A DNA stretch of 64,000 bases. It comes from Dysidea avara. Taxonomy: Eukaryota > Porifera > Demospongiae > Dictyoceratida > Dysideidae. A model generated the notes under the pieces. The model had not been told where the DNA came from and ran no database searches. It was given only the letters and a program-made list of their open reading frames with translations. The stretch spans positions 1,997,001-2,061,000 of the forward strand of contig NC_089280.1 of assembly GCF_963678975.1 (NCBI RefSeq), written 5' to 3'. Numbering within the stretch: position 1 is the stretch's first letter; each line of letters opens with the position of its first letter. The position numbers were made by a program, and so were the translations under genes. Of the stretch, positions 23,001 to 60,843 are shown piece after piece.

Positions 23001-26000
23001 TCTGTTCTGAATCCTTCACTAGGGCTTTCAATTTTCTCTGCCATGCTCTAAGTGTTTTGTATAAATACATGTTGTGATAAAAACAAATTGAGGTAGCACA
23101 TTAACCTGTACCTATCAATATGCCATTTACAAAGCAAATGTCTCACTCCTGGATATACAGTACTACATCCATTGACTCCAGCCAAATCTACAAACATCAT
23201 TGAAAATATGAAATAACACATCTTGTCATTGTGACACAATAGCTAGATACATACCGTCATCTGTCATCAAATTAGTAATCTTTGCTTTAGGACATCGTTC
23301 ATGAACTACTTTGAAAAACATAGTTAGTGTAGCTTCATCTTCTCTATTAGAGATCAACCAAGCCACAGGACATCCTGGGTGTATATAAGCATAAGTATGC
23401 AGGGCAGGTTCTAACGATATTAAGAATTGTGATTTGGATTATACAAATGATTAGCTGTTCATAGAAATACAAGTGTGCACACTATCTTGTAATGTGATTA
23501 CTGGCAGCCTGGCATGACATGTAATTTTTATACCAAATACATTTGTAATACAATGCCAACCATTAAACCTGCATGTATAGCAGTACGTAGTCAGTACAGG
23601 GTACAATATGGGACTCACAGCCAAGAAATCATAATAATCAGGGAGGGGGGTTATTTCAAACTCCTTATGTATTGCTACTGCTATGTTACTGATTGTTATA
23701 GATGGAAAGAAATTACATACATGAAAAGTTATCTTTAAAGATGGGCAAATAAATGTTAACAAATGTAATGTGAAAGTAGCATCCCTTAATTCTGTATATG
23801 CATGGGGATGTGCATTTCAAGGTCTTATACTCATTAGGCCATGCATACCTATCTGATCTCATGTTGTGCAGGCCCGACCAACTGCATTTTTCTTCAAGTG
23901 AAATAATTTTGAAAATCATGTGTGTGGATGGCATGTTCCAATTAAAAGACCATACAATTGTGTTACAGCCAAAAGGGCCCATTGAAGATTGTCCAACAGT
24001 CTAAAATTGTACAGATATAATGGGAAAGCTCAAAGTGGGGAGCCTAGCTGGCAAACAGGCAGTGTGATAATATGAAACCTGAATTTTTAACTGTGTATGT
24101 AAAATATAGCTACTGCATTTTGTATGAAAATTGCTATCATTTTCAAACTGATCTACCTACCCAAATTTAAAATAATTTTGCTCGTGCAACATAAGATCAA
24201 ATAGGTATGGTCTAATGATTATAACAACAGATTAATAATTAATACAGTGCAGTTTAATGTTGTCTTACCATTACGAAACTCATCTGGGACTACCAGTGTT
24301 ACTAACTTATGTTTATACTGGTTTGTCCGGTGCGTTGAATCCAGGCACACAATTTTGGCTGAAAATTCTTCAAATATATTCATCTGAAATTCTGTCATGA
24401 TAGCCAAAAAGAAACTATCATCAGGTAGTAGGTACTGGGCATTGGTAATCCCTTGCTGCTTATATGCTATAATTGGTGATGGTGATTCTTGATTTAGTTC
24501 ATTGACAAGACGATCTACAGAAATGGCATCATCTGTGTGTCGATGTTTTATAAATTCATTTAGTTTTCTTCGTATGTTTCTGCAATCTTGGCGAGAAACG
24601 AAGTGCTTTCTGCTTGCAGTTTCTCTGAAATATTGTCTCTTTACACGACTACCCACACTACCACGGATGTCTGTGTGGTTGAAAATAACTTATGTAAAAT
24701 AGCATTCAGAGACGAATATTACATCTCACAGTAGACCCATGCCATGTGCAGGTTTGACCAGCCTTAATGTTCTTTTGAACAAGGTAAAGTTGTACACATT
24801 AAATTTCAACTATTTAGATTATTCACTGACCACTGCTGATGAAGACTAACAACTATCACTCAAAATTGGCCTGAAACACCCTCCAGAATGTAGCATCTCC
24901 TAGCAACGAGGGCCACATATACTACATCCCTTAGTCTGCATCCTTTTTTTTTGTCTGTATGCATTCACACAGTGCAGAATATGTATGTCTGACCAAACTT
25001 GATTGTGGTCAAACATGCAGCCCATATAATTTACGTGGATGTCTGGTCACGAACTTTTATGTTAATAGTTAACAAGTGCAATGCATACAACATAAGGGTA
25101 ACTGTGGTTAGTGTAGTGTTAATAATGCAGAAGTGTGTGTGTGTATGTGTGTGTGTGCTATATAGGTAGTATGTACATATTAGTACGTATGGTATACATA
25201 CATGTTGAGCTGAGCCATTGAATACATCATACTGATGAAAAATTACACTAGTTCTTCAATTTGTAATATAATCTATTCATTCAAAATCTGACATGTTATT
25301 TATGACCAAAGTTGTCACTGTACATTTCCATAAAAGAGCATAGTCTATTTCCAGGAAGTCAAATCGCACATTATCTGTTTTGCTCTGTATTGTCATCAAT
25401 AATGGTTGAATAATCTGCATTCTTTTTGCTGTTTTCTCAGGGCTCAGCTCAACGCATGTGTACATGATTGTTGTGTAATTGTTGCATGCTGCAATTCCAA
25501 ATGAATACAAACAATTATGTGCACTTCATACCATCCATTATTGTTTCCATTTCCACGCCATTTGCTAACATGGTCTTCACCCTTTCTATGACGGCCTTGG
25601 GCAATGGCAGATGTTTACATTCTTTCAAATTCAGTTGGTGATTAGTGTGTGTTGCCGTGTAACAAACAGTGACTTTCCCTGATACCAAATTCTCAGTTGC
25701 CGTGATTGATGCCAAACAAAACTTCTCTGGTGTGAGTTTGCGAGATTCTTTGGAAGACCTCTGTTTATCAGTCTTGCATTGCTTAGTACAGCCTCTGTAC
25801 CCACCATCCCGACAGCACGTATAAACTACTATACGCTTTTCCTCTGTAATTGAACAGATGTGTGTGTATTGGTCACTGATAAACTATTGCAGTGTCTCTT
25901 ACCATTAGTACGTTGCTTCTCTCCTGTAGGTTGTACAAAGTAGTAATGCAAGCTTTCTTCTTCTTGATCTTTCCATGATTCAAACTCAGTCCAGCTGTTG

Positions 26001-26585
26001 AATTCTTTCGTTTCTTGTGCTATTAAAGAGTACACCTGATATAATGTTGTATCATCAGTACCTCACCTATATGAATGCTGTGTTCAGTTTGTAAGTGTTT
26101 TATCAGTTCAGTACGATGGAAGTAACACTGTTGGCAATCATGGATGTGACACTTAAACCGTCCACTTTTTGTAGCTGGGATCTGGTGGTCTCGTTTCAAG
26201 TGTTGAAGTAAATTGTCCTTTCTGTTGTAGGACTTGCAGCACTCATTCTCAGGGCATTTGAACACCTGCAGCTGGTTATATACACACACAATTACATACT
26301 GCCTTCTTGGAATGGCCCCATATACAAAAACAACTGTGCATATCATAATACCAACTAGCAAACGCTTTATGTTATGGGTAACAATTAGTCTATAAAATAT
26401 ATAGGTACCTATAAGATTAAACTTGTCATTTCAGTACTGATTTGTTGGCTTTGTAATGAGCTACTGATTCGATTAGAAGTGCAATCAGTGAGTTACTTTA
26501 CCTTTTCATGATCAACATGAGAGTAACCGTTTCTTTTACAATCCGTGTCAGGGTCACTGTCAAACACGATTTCCCTGGAAGCCAT
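19513..26585 (-). CDS. MULE transposase with C2H2, SWIM, CXXC and OTU domains
   Basis: Exons in coding order, high to low coordinates: 26585-26502 (ATG, MASREIVFDSD), 26265-26062 (two C2H2 fingers), 26035-25903, 25843-25532 (Cys-rich, then CYTATHTNHQL, WRKY-GCM1/FLYWCH-like), 24670-24269 (CLDSTHRTN, first catalytic Asp), 23374-23255 (MTDDD, second Asp), 23187-23112 (CKWH, the MULE CxxH), 23047-22851, 22098-22032, 21962-21746 (the junction of these two gives VESFHNK, catalytic Glu), 21696 to about 21493 (SWIM, CSCIDYKCGH), about 21422-21292, about 21251-20973, about 20873-20781, 20622-20484 (CXXC), about 20433-20393, about 20262-20171, and 20079-19513 (OTU, stop). About 1,100 residues. Phases agree from the ATG to the SWIM exon; splicing from there to the CXXC exon is tentative. 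It would cut and paste the element in the nucleus; the OTU domain is a predicted deubiquitinase. Confidence 0.8.
20484..20622 (-). CDS. CXXC zinc-finger exon of the transposase gene
   Basis: The frame reads KRCDTCKGCTRVNCEKC, then VNCQDMPKYGGPGKKKR and PCSERKC. This has the CxxCxxC, second Cys cluster, DMxKxGGPG and final CxxxxC of the CXXC domain found in CFP1, MLL/KMT2, TET and DNMT1 proteins, which in those hosts binds unmethylated CpG. The loop before the last cysteines contains the basic KKKR. The exon joins the downstream exons in phase (AG plus A gives Arg); the upstream junction is unresolved by one frame, possibly bridged by a micro-exon near 20670-20690. The fold assignment is strong; DNA binding is inferred. 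Confidence 0.85.
22130..22850 (-). other. Intron of the transposase gene
   Basis: Short frames on both strands (for example 22641-22844) have no recognisable motif. A small tandem pattern of ggtcc and accac words occurs at 22170-22260. Confidence 0.4.
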
Positions 26586-26814
26586 TTTTCCGCCAAAACT
26601 CAGTGGATGACGGAAGAAATTACGTGATTTTTGTAGAAACAGGAAGTTCAAAGGTCGTAGGATTTCTGCGTATAACGAGATTCATTTATAGTGAACCGGA
26701 AATTTTTTTGCAAGGTGTCGGATGTGCTATATGGCGAGCGTAATACTGTTGAATAACTGTTCCCAGTTGCTGTATTTGCTGATGTTGATAAACCAATCAC
26801 TGAAGGACAGGATC
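26586..26814. promoter_or_regulatory. Shared head-to-head promoter interval between MULE transposase and receptor gene B
   Basis: Only 229 bp separate the two divergent start codons. The interval contains the right MULE end (26642-26683), its 9-bp target duplicate (26684-26692) and about 122 bp of host sequence before the gene B start. No convincing TATA box was identified. That the interval drives both genes is inferred from spacing alone. Confidence 0.45.
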
Positions 26815-52489
<25,675 letters not shown>

Positions 52490-55400
52490 ATCAAACAATG
52501 TTTGAAGACTTTTTATGTATTTCTACATGCTGGTACTTCAGATGTTACCTTGAACCTTGTTTGCAATATCTTTTGTATATTATTTAATTTTATAGAACAC
52601 TATCTGACTGACACACTTCAGAATGCTCTAGTCCACAAAGTGGGGTATGCATAACACTAACCTTTGAATTACTTAACCTCAGCTATCCAAATTCTTGGCT
52701 GACCAAACTACGGAAATGACTGCTCTATTAGAATGGTGACTGTTCTATTAGGGTAATTGATAATACTGAAATTTTTACATTGGCTATTTATACACAGTTT
52801 CAGGGATGTGAAGTTTTCAGTCTTATGGGGATCACCCCCTGATCCCAAGGGATTCAGTTTCAATCTTTGTAGCTGCACAGCAATCGTATACTATAACAAC
52901 AAGTTTTATAAAACACATTTTGTGAGTTTAAACATTACCATTCGTCTGATAACATGTTAGTATCTTATAAGTGACTATTGTTGTTGGTAGGTGCATTCAG
53001 TATATGAACACAATGTTTGACCGGCCTATGACTGTATCTGATGCTTAGTCGCACGGACAATGCTGAATGGACATACAAATGCCCTATCTCTGTAAATATG
53101 TACATATTTGTACATGTAAATATTTGAGGCCTCTATACTATGAATGAACCTCAATGAAATTACAAAAATTGATTGAGTGTATCCATTGTGCAGGTTAATG
53201 ATTGTACTCTTAGTAAATATGTTTGTCAGTCACAATGTCCATGCATTTGCTATCTATCACTTGATGAATTTATGTAGCTAGCTACTGCAAAAATATCTAA
53301 ACTATAGTTTCAAAACTGCATAGGTTAGGTGCGACCAGTGAGGCCAGAGCCTCACCACTTTTTGGCTTAAATTAAAAAGCCTTCAAACTTGAAACTAAAG
53401 CAGTGAACATCCAATACGTAGCATTTATTTAATAGCAATAATTAAAAGAAACAACACTTATCTGTCACCCAGAACAGCTTTGTGTCCATTTCATCTGTAT
53501 TAAGCACCTCTAAAATAATTACTGTTTTATATCCTTTGGCTTTGTTTCTCGTTGTAACTACTTTAGAAGCATTCCTTGTAGTTTATCTCAATACACTCAA
53601 ATGGTAAAGTTAAACAATTTTATGAAGATACTTTTTGGTTAGTGTGTACTAACTCTGCACAACACCGACTGTTGCAAGGCAAGAATGTTTTGTCCATGCA
53701 TTGGTTCTTCCAATCATGTTCATGGGACTTCAGCTTCTATGAGCTAGAGTACTTGTTTTTGTGAACTAAGCTTGTTATAATTATCACTCAATTGCAACAC
53801 ATCCATGCATACAACTATTTGACTGCATTATCACCACTTCCCTAATATGTGCACACCATAGCTAATGATCATTGTGTTATCATATTGTAAACCCACAATC
53901 ACTTTCTACATTGCTATATATAAAAGAAAGCTTGCTGATCTGCTGTGCCTCCTGAGGGAGGCATAGCAGGTCAGTGATCAATAGTGAGATCCGCAATGCT
54001 ACTCAGCACATCAGTGATCATTAGTGAGGTGTGCTGTGTGTGTTGACTCCCTCAACTGGAGATAGGAGGTCTCATTTTAGGGAACCTCTCCAGAGGTCTA
54101 TTAGGGATTTAAAGACCTCATTATCTCTAGGATTTTATGCATACCATTTTCTAATTTTCCTTAGTAAATCTGCTAAGCGCAGCTGATAAAAGCACAACAT
54201 AAAATGCACCGGAAGCAAAGGAAGGAAATTACACCAGATATATAGCTGTTGACTGTATTATACTAAGATCTGCTGCAACAAGCTCGATCTAAATGGTTAG
54301 CAACATGCCAAACATCACACTGTGACAAGATTGAGTTGTTTATCTTAACCTTTACTGAAATAGCTAATTGTAGACTATTATAATGTCTGATCACTCTAGT
54401 ACACATACACTGTAGCTAGTACCAGCACTGATTATGGTCTTAGCTAGTTATACAGTGTGGCTACCTGAGATAGATCAAACAATAGACCACATACATGCAC
54501 AATTGTATTAACGTAACTTGTAGTATGGACAGTCTACTGAGTGCTATAGAGTCCTCAGAGGTCATAGCTATGTGGCCTTTAGTTGTATTATTCTGTGCAG
54601 AGGAACGGCAAGTATTTGGAGTCTAAATGAACCTTTTTGAACATCTTGCTAGATTCTTAATTCATCCAGTAATCAGTAACTATTTCATCTTACATAAGGT
54701 GTAAATTACTAATCTGTATGTAAGGATACTAGCTAGTAACATAGCTATTATTATTAGCCTTATATAATTGAGGGGTCAGTGGAAAGGAGTAACTTAGAAA
54801 CAACAAATCAAATAGAGTTATTATGCAGACATGACTGAATTGCCACATCCTAATGCAAATTTATAAATATAACTAAGTGTGATGTGATTTTTGTTGTTTA
54901 ATTTGTGAAACATTATACAAGCAACTACAAAATGACACACGTACAACTCAAAATATGGCATAGCTAGGTTACCCACTGACCCCTTCATGATCAACAGTTG
55001 TTGTATATAATGTGTTTCAATATATAGTTCCAGGGAAATGTTTAACACCAGTAAATTATATATGTATTATTGTGTGATACTTAACCACTATAATATGGAA
55101 TGATGCTTAAAGGCATTTTTTTTCTTCCTGGTAGTTGGTATCAGGTTATGAGAACTCACTCACCCCTAGTGCTTGTTGACAATGCTGGTCACTGCAAAAA
55201 TGGTATGGCTTTCCATTGGCTTTTTGAAGGATGGAAAGATGATGGAAATGTCAAATTTCCATGTATAACTCTTAGCTTTCCTAGAGTAAGGAAATATTGT
55301 ATTTACAGAACTTTCCTATTAAGATTCAGCCGTTTTTCTTTGGCTTTGCTTTTGTGGAAGCACAAGGAAAGATAATGGAAATTCCACCCTATATGCATAT

Positions 55401-58400
55401 TTCCAATACGCCCCTAATTATGTAAAATAATTTAGACATAATACATTGATAGTTTACACCATACAAGGCAATATTATATAACTACATGTAAAGTGCAATG
55501 TTCAGTGTCAGTCTCTTTGTCTTACTCCAGGAGTCCATAGAGAGAGACTTTTACTAAGAGCAGACCAGGAGTCTTTCACCGGAGCCCATAACGAAGTCCA
55601 GCAGGAGCTCATGGAGGAGGGAGTCTTTTTACCAGGAGACCCTTTGTCTTTCACCAGGTGCCTTGCAGCCGATATGGATCTCATTCAAAAACTTGCTGAA
55701 ATAAATTACATAACTGAGTATGAATACATAAGCATAGAACTACATACAGTTGTACTATACAATAGCAGCTGCCTCTTTAACATTGGACCACAGTGCTAAT
55801 GGCAATAAGGATACTTTTATCTGATGTGTAGTAAACAATGATGTGTATGCAAAAGCTCAGATTTTGAAGCCACCTTATGAATTTTTGTTGGATTATAATA
55901 TAGATAGCTCCTTTTTCACATCATTGTACCTACAAACAATTGAACCCTATGTCACAACATGGTGAATACTACAAATAAACTATACATTAGCATCAGAGAT
56001 GTCAAACAACTGATTGACACTTGAGCCGTGGGTATGTGTCATTGTTATTACAGATTTTTTTTGGATCAAGAACAGGATTACAGGAAACAGATACACAAAA
56101 TACCATATCAAGGCACACAGTCCACACTAACAACCAATACAGATTTTCTTGGATCAAGAATTGGACAGATACACAGTGCCATATCATTTCCACTTAGAGG
56201 AGACACACTTATTGACATACATTCCCCACTAACAACATTAACAAAAGCTACTAACCTGAAACTTTAAAAGTTCTCATGTGGTTAGTCCATTCTTGACTTG
56301 TGTCTCATCCCTAAAAACATCAATGCAAAGGAGTACGTGCAATATCTCATACATAAAACTTACCTCAAGCATAACCCTCAGTCATTCGCTTAAACTGCGG
56401 TCTGAAACTCCTAGTTCATAAATCTCGCGATCCGTGTTGCTACACAAAAACCAACTATAACAAACAAACACAGGCAAATTAATGCTTGCCTCTATTGTAC
56501 TTGGGTGTCAAAAGCTGAAAATCGGGAAACAAGGTAATGGCACCACAATAGTAGGCATTCCAGCCCAATTTATAAATTTTGGAAGAATGGGCTTTTTATA
56601 TGCTCAATAGATAGAGTATTGGTTGCCGATCTCAGTATAGTTTGTTGGGCTGGAATTAGCTACTTTGGCATGCACAGTGCTTAAAAACTGAAAAAAGGTA
56701 CATTTTTTTCTCTGGGGTTCCCCATACATTTTAAAGGGAAAAATGGCACAATTAAATCAGGAAGCCATCTAGCAATCTGGACTATCTTGAAACTGCAGTT
56801 GCTTCTAGCTGCAAGTTTGTACATATAATGAGAGTAACTTCCAATTGTATCAGATCTCAGCGATCTTTGTATGCTTTGTGGTGAGCAAATATGTTTCACC
56901 TACTGCACACTTCTCAATACAATGGTACATACCCATATAGGCAAAAGGTTATGTCAAGTAAGCAAAAACATCAAGTTAACAACTTATAAAGGTAAACAAC
57001 TACTGTGGAGGTGCCACAATGATGCAACAATACCTAAGGTGGAGTTGTGGTTTCAATTATGGCATTGTTATGCCGACTTTGAAGTGGTTTATAATTTTGA
57101 GCTGATGACACAGCCATCAGAAAATTGCTCTGGAGCTGAAAATCGCTAACCCGAGCACCGGAAGTAACTACGCACTTTAAAGTAAGCACCAGTGACTACC
57201 TTCCACCCGACAGTACATTTTTTAAAGTTTTAAAGTATTCTACATACATTACAAGGCTTGAAAAGATTACAAAACAACACAAAACTTACTTATATGTAAT
57301 GCGCACGATAAAACTAAGATTTTCATGATGATCAGCGTGTGGACAAACCCCACAGCGAGTTTCATCCTCATTGGAGCTCGGATGACGGAGCAATCCCAAG
57401 TTAAACATGTTATTTTGTGCCAGGGTTCTATTGGGGAATATACGAAGATTTTTTTTAAATTTAAAAATCTTGGATACTGGAATGCCTAACAATAGTCTGA
57501 AGGCAATGGCAGGATTTCAGGTCAGCACGAGTTAGCAAGCTCTGTAGGTGTAGGGATAGGCTAAACCTATTTTATAGAACATCTTAGCGTAGAGTAGAGT
57601 GCGGTGGATGGGAGCGCCAACTAGGGCCGGTTCTTCTTTCTTAAAAAAAAAAAAAACTTAGCTAGCAAGCTGCAATCTTTCTCCTCCATCCATGCGTGCC
57701 ACCATCACGCTATAGTTCAGCGTTAAGCCTGAGCGTTAACTGCTCTGCTTGTATCACACATGATCACCGTCAGCAGCTTCTTTGTTCAAACTATGGTTCA
57801 CAATTACAACTTCCATAAATTATAATAATCCAACATTTCCTAGAAGCATTAGCGCAATGATGCGCTGCTGCAAGTTTTGCAGTGAGGATAGGTTACTCTG
57901 CGATGGCAATATTTAAACGACTTCAACTAGACTACCTGGTAATAATAGACAAATAGGTAGACTAGATGGCCATGCAGAGAGCCCTGTTCCAGCAATCGCT
58001 GGCATGGCTGCTTGACGTCTAGCAGTCTATAGCTCGCGCGTTGTAGCCATAGTCAGTCTCATTCAGTTGACCAGTATTAAATTCTTAGCTAAATAACTTG
58101 AACTTCTATTGCATACATTCAAAAACTTAACAACTTTACATATGTTTACTGTGCAATGTAAATATATGGAAAGTTAGAGGGCTTGAAAAATCGTCTTTCC
58201 ATGAGTTTCCTGAAACAAGGAAATATATGTAAATCCAATCTGTTTTTGTAGTGTGGTGTTCCATCTACTCTGTGTTTTACTTTGTGTATTTTGTGTCATG
58301 TACGTAGGATCACTATAGTCTGGTAACTGTAATGTACTGCTCAATGTTCAACTGGCTCTGTATATTATGTAGCTACCTTGTAATTGGGTGCCAGTTATTT

Positions 58401-59261
58401 AACTCTAATGTTTAACAAACACCGGTAAATAGTTAATTCCAGCTGTCTAGAGCCTGACAATAAGCCAGACTTTCCTCCCAGCCTAGAAAATGAAGCTTGC
58501 AACTTAGCTTATCAATAACCTTCAGAAGCATATTTTTAATGAACCAAAATACCATAATAATGCTTTAATTTATTTTACTCAATGAGGATGTGAGAAGACT
58601 TCTTTATTAGCTGTTTGCAATATTTATATTTGGTTGTTATGTGCTTATACCTTCCAGTATTTGCAATTGCTTTTTATACCATGTGGTAGGAATCTCCCAA
58701 CAACACTACATTGAACACTTGTAAGGAAGCTAGCTAGCACATATACCTTGCATGTAGCAGACTAGCAGTATTACAGCCCAAAATTGCCTCCAAACAGCAT
58801 TTCAAAATGTGTAATTTTCCTGGGGGAGCATGTCCCTAGACCCCATACTCTAGAACTACATGTATACTTTACAATGAATCTGGTGGTCAGCTAAGTGTGA
58901 TACAACAATAATATAAGTGAGCACCATCCATGTATTATGACGTTTTATTAAACCCACAATCAATTCATCTATCTACTAGTATAAATATACCCACATTATT
59001 TTCTAAGTCAGTTAGAGACCGCCCACTCAGATCTTCGTGGCATTAAAAAACCTTAGCTTTGCCTTGGGTTTTTTAAATCATGAAGATCCTTGTGGTAGGT
59101 CTTTAACTATTACTTAGCTACCATCCTCCCTGGATACAAGCTCAGGCCACTGAATAGTGCTGCTTGCACTGAGTATAATCACTACACTGTACAGACAATT
59201 TAGACCTATAATAAGCGATGGTCACAGTTAGCTATGCATGTTTGTCTAACAATACTATAAT
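52490..59261. other. Intergenic region, no gene recognised
   Basis: Only short frames without recognisable motifs. Local points: two tgctctatta-type motifs at 52716-52752, a small hairpin with gcctcctgagggaggc near 53946, repeated gaccaggagtcttt-like wording at 55525-55650, and an A-run near 57640. The start (52490-53000) still aligns in part with the region 3' of gene A. Confidence 0.5.
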
Positions 59262-59480
59262 TATACAGGGATTTATCTAATCCATAGGGTGGCACCAAAG
59301 GGCAAAGCCTGTACAAGGGTGCTTTCCTTAACATACAATACAAAACAAAAGGCAAACATGATACAAGACAAAGGATAATTTACACACAAGGTAGCTACAA
59401 AAAACACACAATAGCACAATTTAACAAAACAACACAAAACACATAACCAATAGCTATACATGCAAAGCAAGTGATAAATG
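59262..59480 (-). mobile_element. LINE 3'-end fragment
   Basis: The reverse complement gives gtgctttcc-like wording, caggctttgccctttggt, and a terminal ggattagataaatccc, resembling the 3' end at 9180-9262. The frame at 59273-59470 comes from this T/G-rich tail. It is strongly truncated. Confidence 0.5.
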
Positions 59481-60783
59481 GCATGATGAAAAGAATTAAC
59501 AGACTTGATAGTAGCTAAGTTTATCTATTGATGCATTGGTCCACAACAAGAATGATATGTATTGATATAGTAATCAGTAAAGAGATGTTCTAGGTCTCTT
59601 ATTGAGGATAACGACACAGACAGGTATTTATGACAATTAGTGAGACTAGGCCAAGACAATCATTAGAAAGATGATTTACTCCACTTCCTAACTGGGAAAT
59701 ACCAGCTCCCACATGCCCACTTAACAGCATTATCATGACATTGTACATCCTCTAAAGCAGAGATGTCATGATGGACACAGGTGTTCTCAAGCTAGAATTT
59801 AAAAGCCATAGATTTTGTAGCTGTGAAGCTAGGTGATCATTTGGCCTTGACAGAAACATGGTAAGACCACATGACAAATTAGATTGGCCCAAGATATTTA
59901 ATGATTAAATTCCATGAGATAGTTGCATAAAAGTGAGAAGTATTTTCTTCTAAAATGCTTAACACTTAGCTGGATGCATTTAGACAAAGTTACAGCTTGA
60001 TAATCCAATAGTAGATGTTATTGAGTAGTCTTGCCAGCCCAATTGATAACTAGTCACTGATAGTCTCACCCGCCAGCCAGCCTGTGGTTTTCTTTCCCTT
60101 CAAATGGCAGGTCTTGCTGTGGTAACAAACAATCAGCAGAACTTTTAACTTCTCTACACAATGCAACGTCATCAGCAAAAATAATAATTAAAACGTAGAG
60201 TTGCTTACAGCATTTTGCAAATCATCAATGCAGAGCCCTGTGGCACGTGAACCCACCAAACTAGGTCAATAGCTGATTCAGTCTTATCAGCGGGTACAGT
60301 ACAGGCTGGTATTACGGGCCAGGATAGCGGGCGGTAATATGGGTCGCATAGCTTAAAACAAGTTTATTAGGTTAAATCCCGCAGATTTATGAGTAAAGGG
60401 ATAATATTTAGATCATCATAGGTAGTGATTATAAGTAAGCCACAATTTAATTAGGAAATCGTAGCTGTATAGCTTCTTTTGTACTGTCAATGATTGCCTT
60501 TGCTATGTGGTAAAGAGTACAGATATAAAGTAAATAATGAGGTCAGCTAATCTGTTTTGACTGTCTACAGTGTCCCTGCATGTTACCCTTACATATGAAA
60601 TAAAATATGAAATAGTCAACATAGCTACAAGCATGGTGTCCTCATGTATGTGTCATACAGTGTTCCAGAAAATGATCATACAGACAGACTACCACCTGGT
60701 ACAAAAATATTCTGATCTGTGAATGCGGCTATTCACTAGTAAGTCCAGACCTGTGAGAAGTTTATGGGTACACTGGCTTTTCC

Positions 60784-60843
60784 TAGTCTGGCGGCGCCCA
60801 CCCCTTTGCAAGAAAAAAACAAAAATGAAGGGTATTCTATATG
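60784..60843. repeat. Inverted GC-rich repeat flanking the 1.5 kb fold-back
   Basis: The word tagtctggcggcgcccaccc here is matched in inverse at 62904-62925 (gggctggcgccgccaaacta). It appears to be the terminal region of another element into which the 60844-62328 fold-back inserted. Confidence 0.45.

Larger units (their letters stand above)
16114..26683 (-). mobile_element. Mutator-like (MULE) DNA transposon carrying a multidomain transposase
   Basis: The ends are inverted repeats. Left, 16114-16155, starts gaatcttgttatacgcag; right, 26642-26683, is its reverse complement with one mismatch in the first 42 bp, and weaker similarity reaches about 65 bp. Flanking 9-bp sequences attcatagt (16105-16113) and atttatagt (26684-26692) differ at one base, as expected for a somewhat old MULE target duplication. 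The element holds one spliced minus-strand gene (19513-26585), a LINE remnant with a nested MITE (16440-18050), and about 1.4 kb without features before the gene's 3' end. The start codon is only about 98 bp inside the right end, so the promoter may lie within or overlap the terminal repeat. Confidence 0.85.

Noticed and set aside
25277-25510. 77-codon minus-strand frame in the transposase gene
   Set aside because: It lies in the intron between exons 25532-25843 and 24269-24670, which already join in phase (giving DDIRGSVG).
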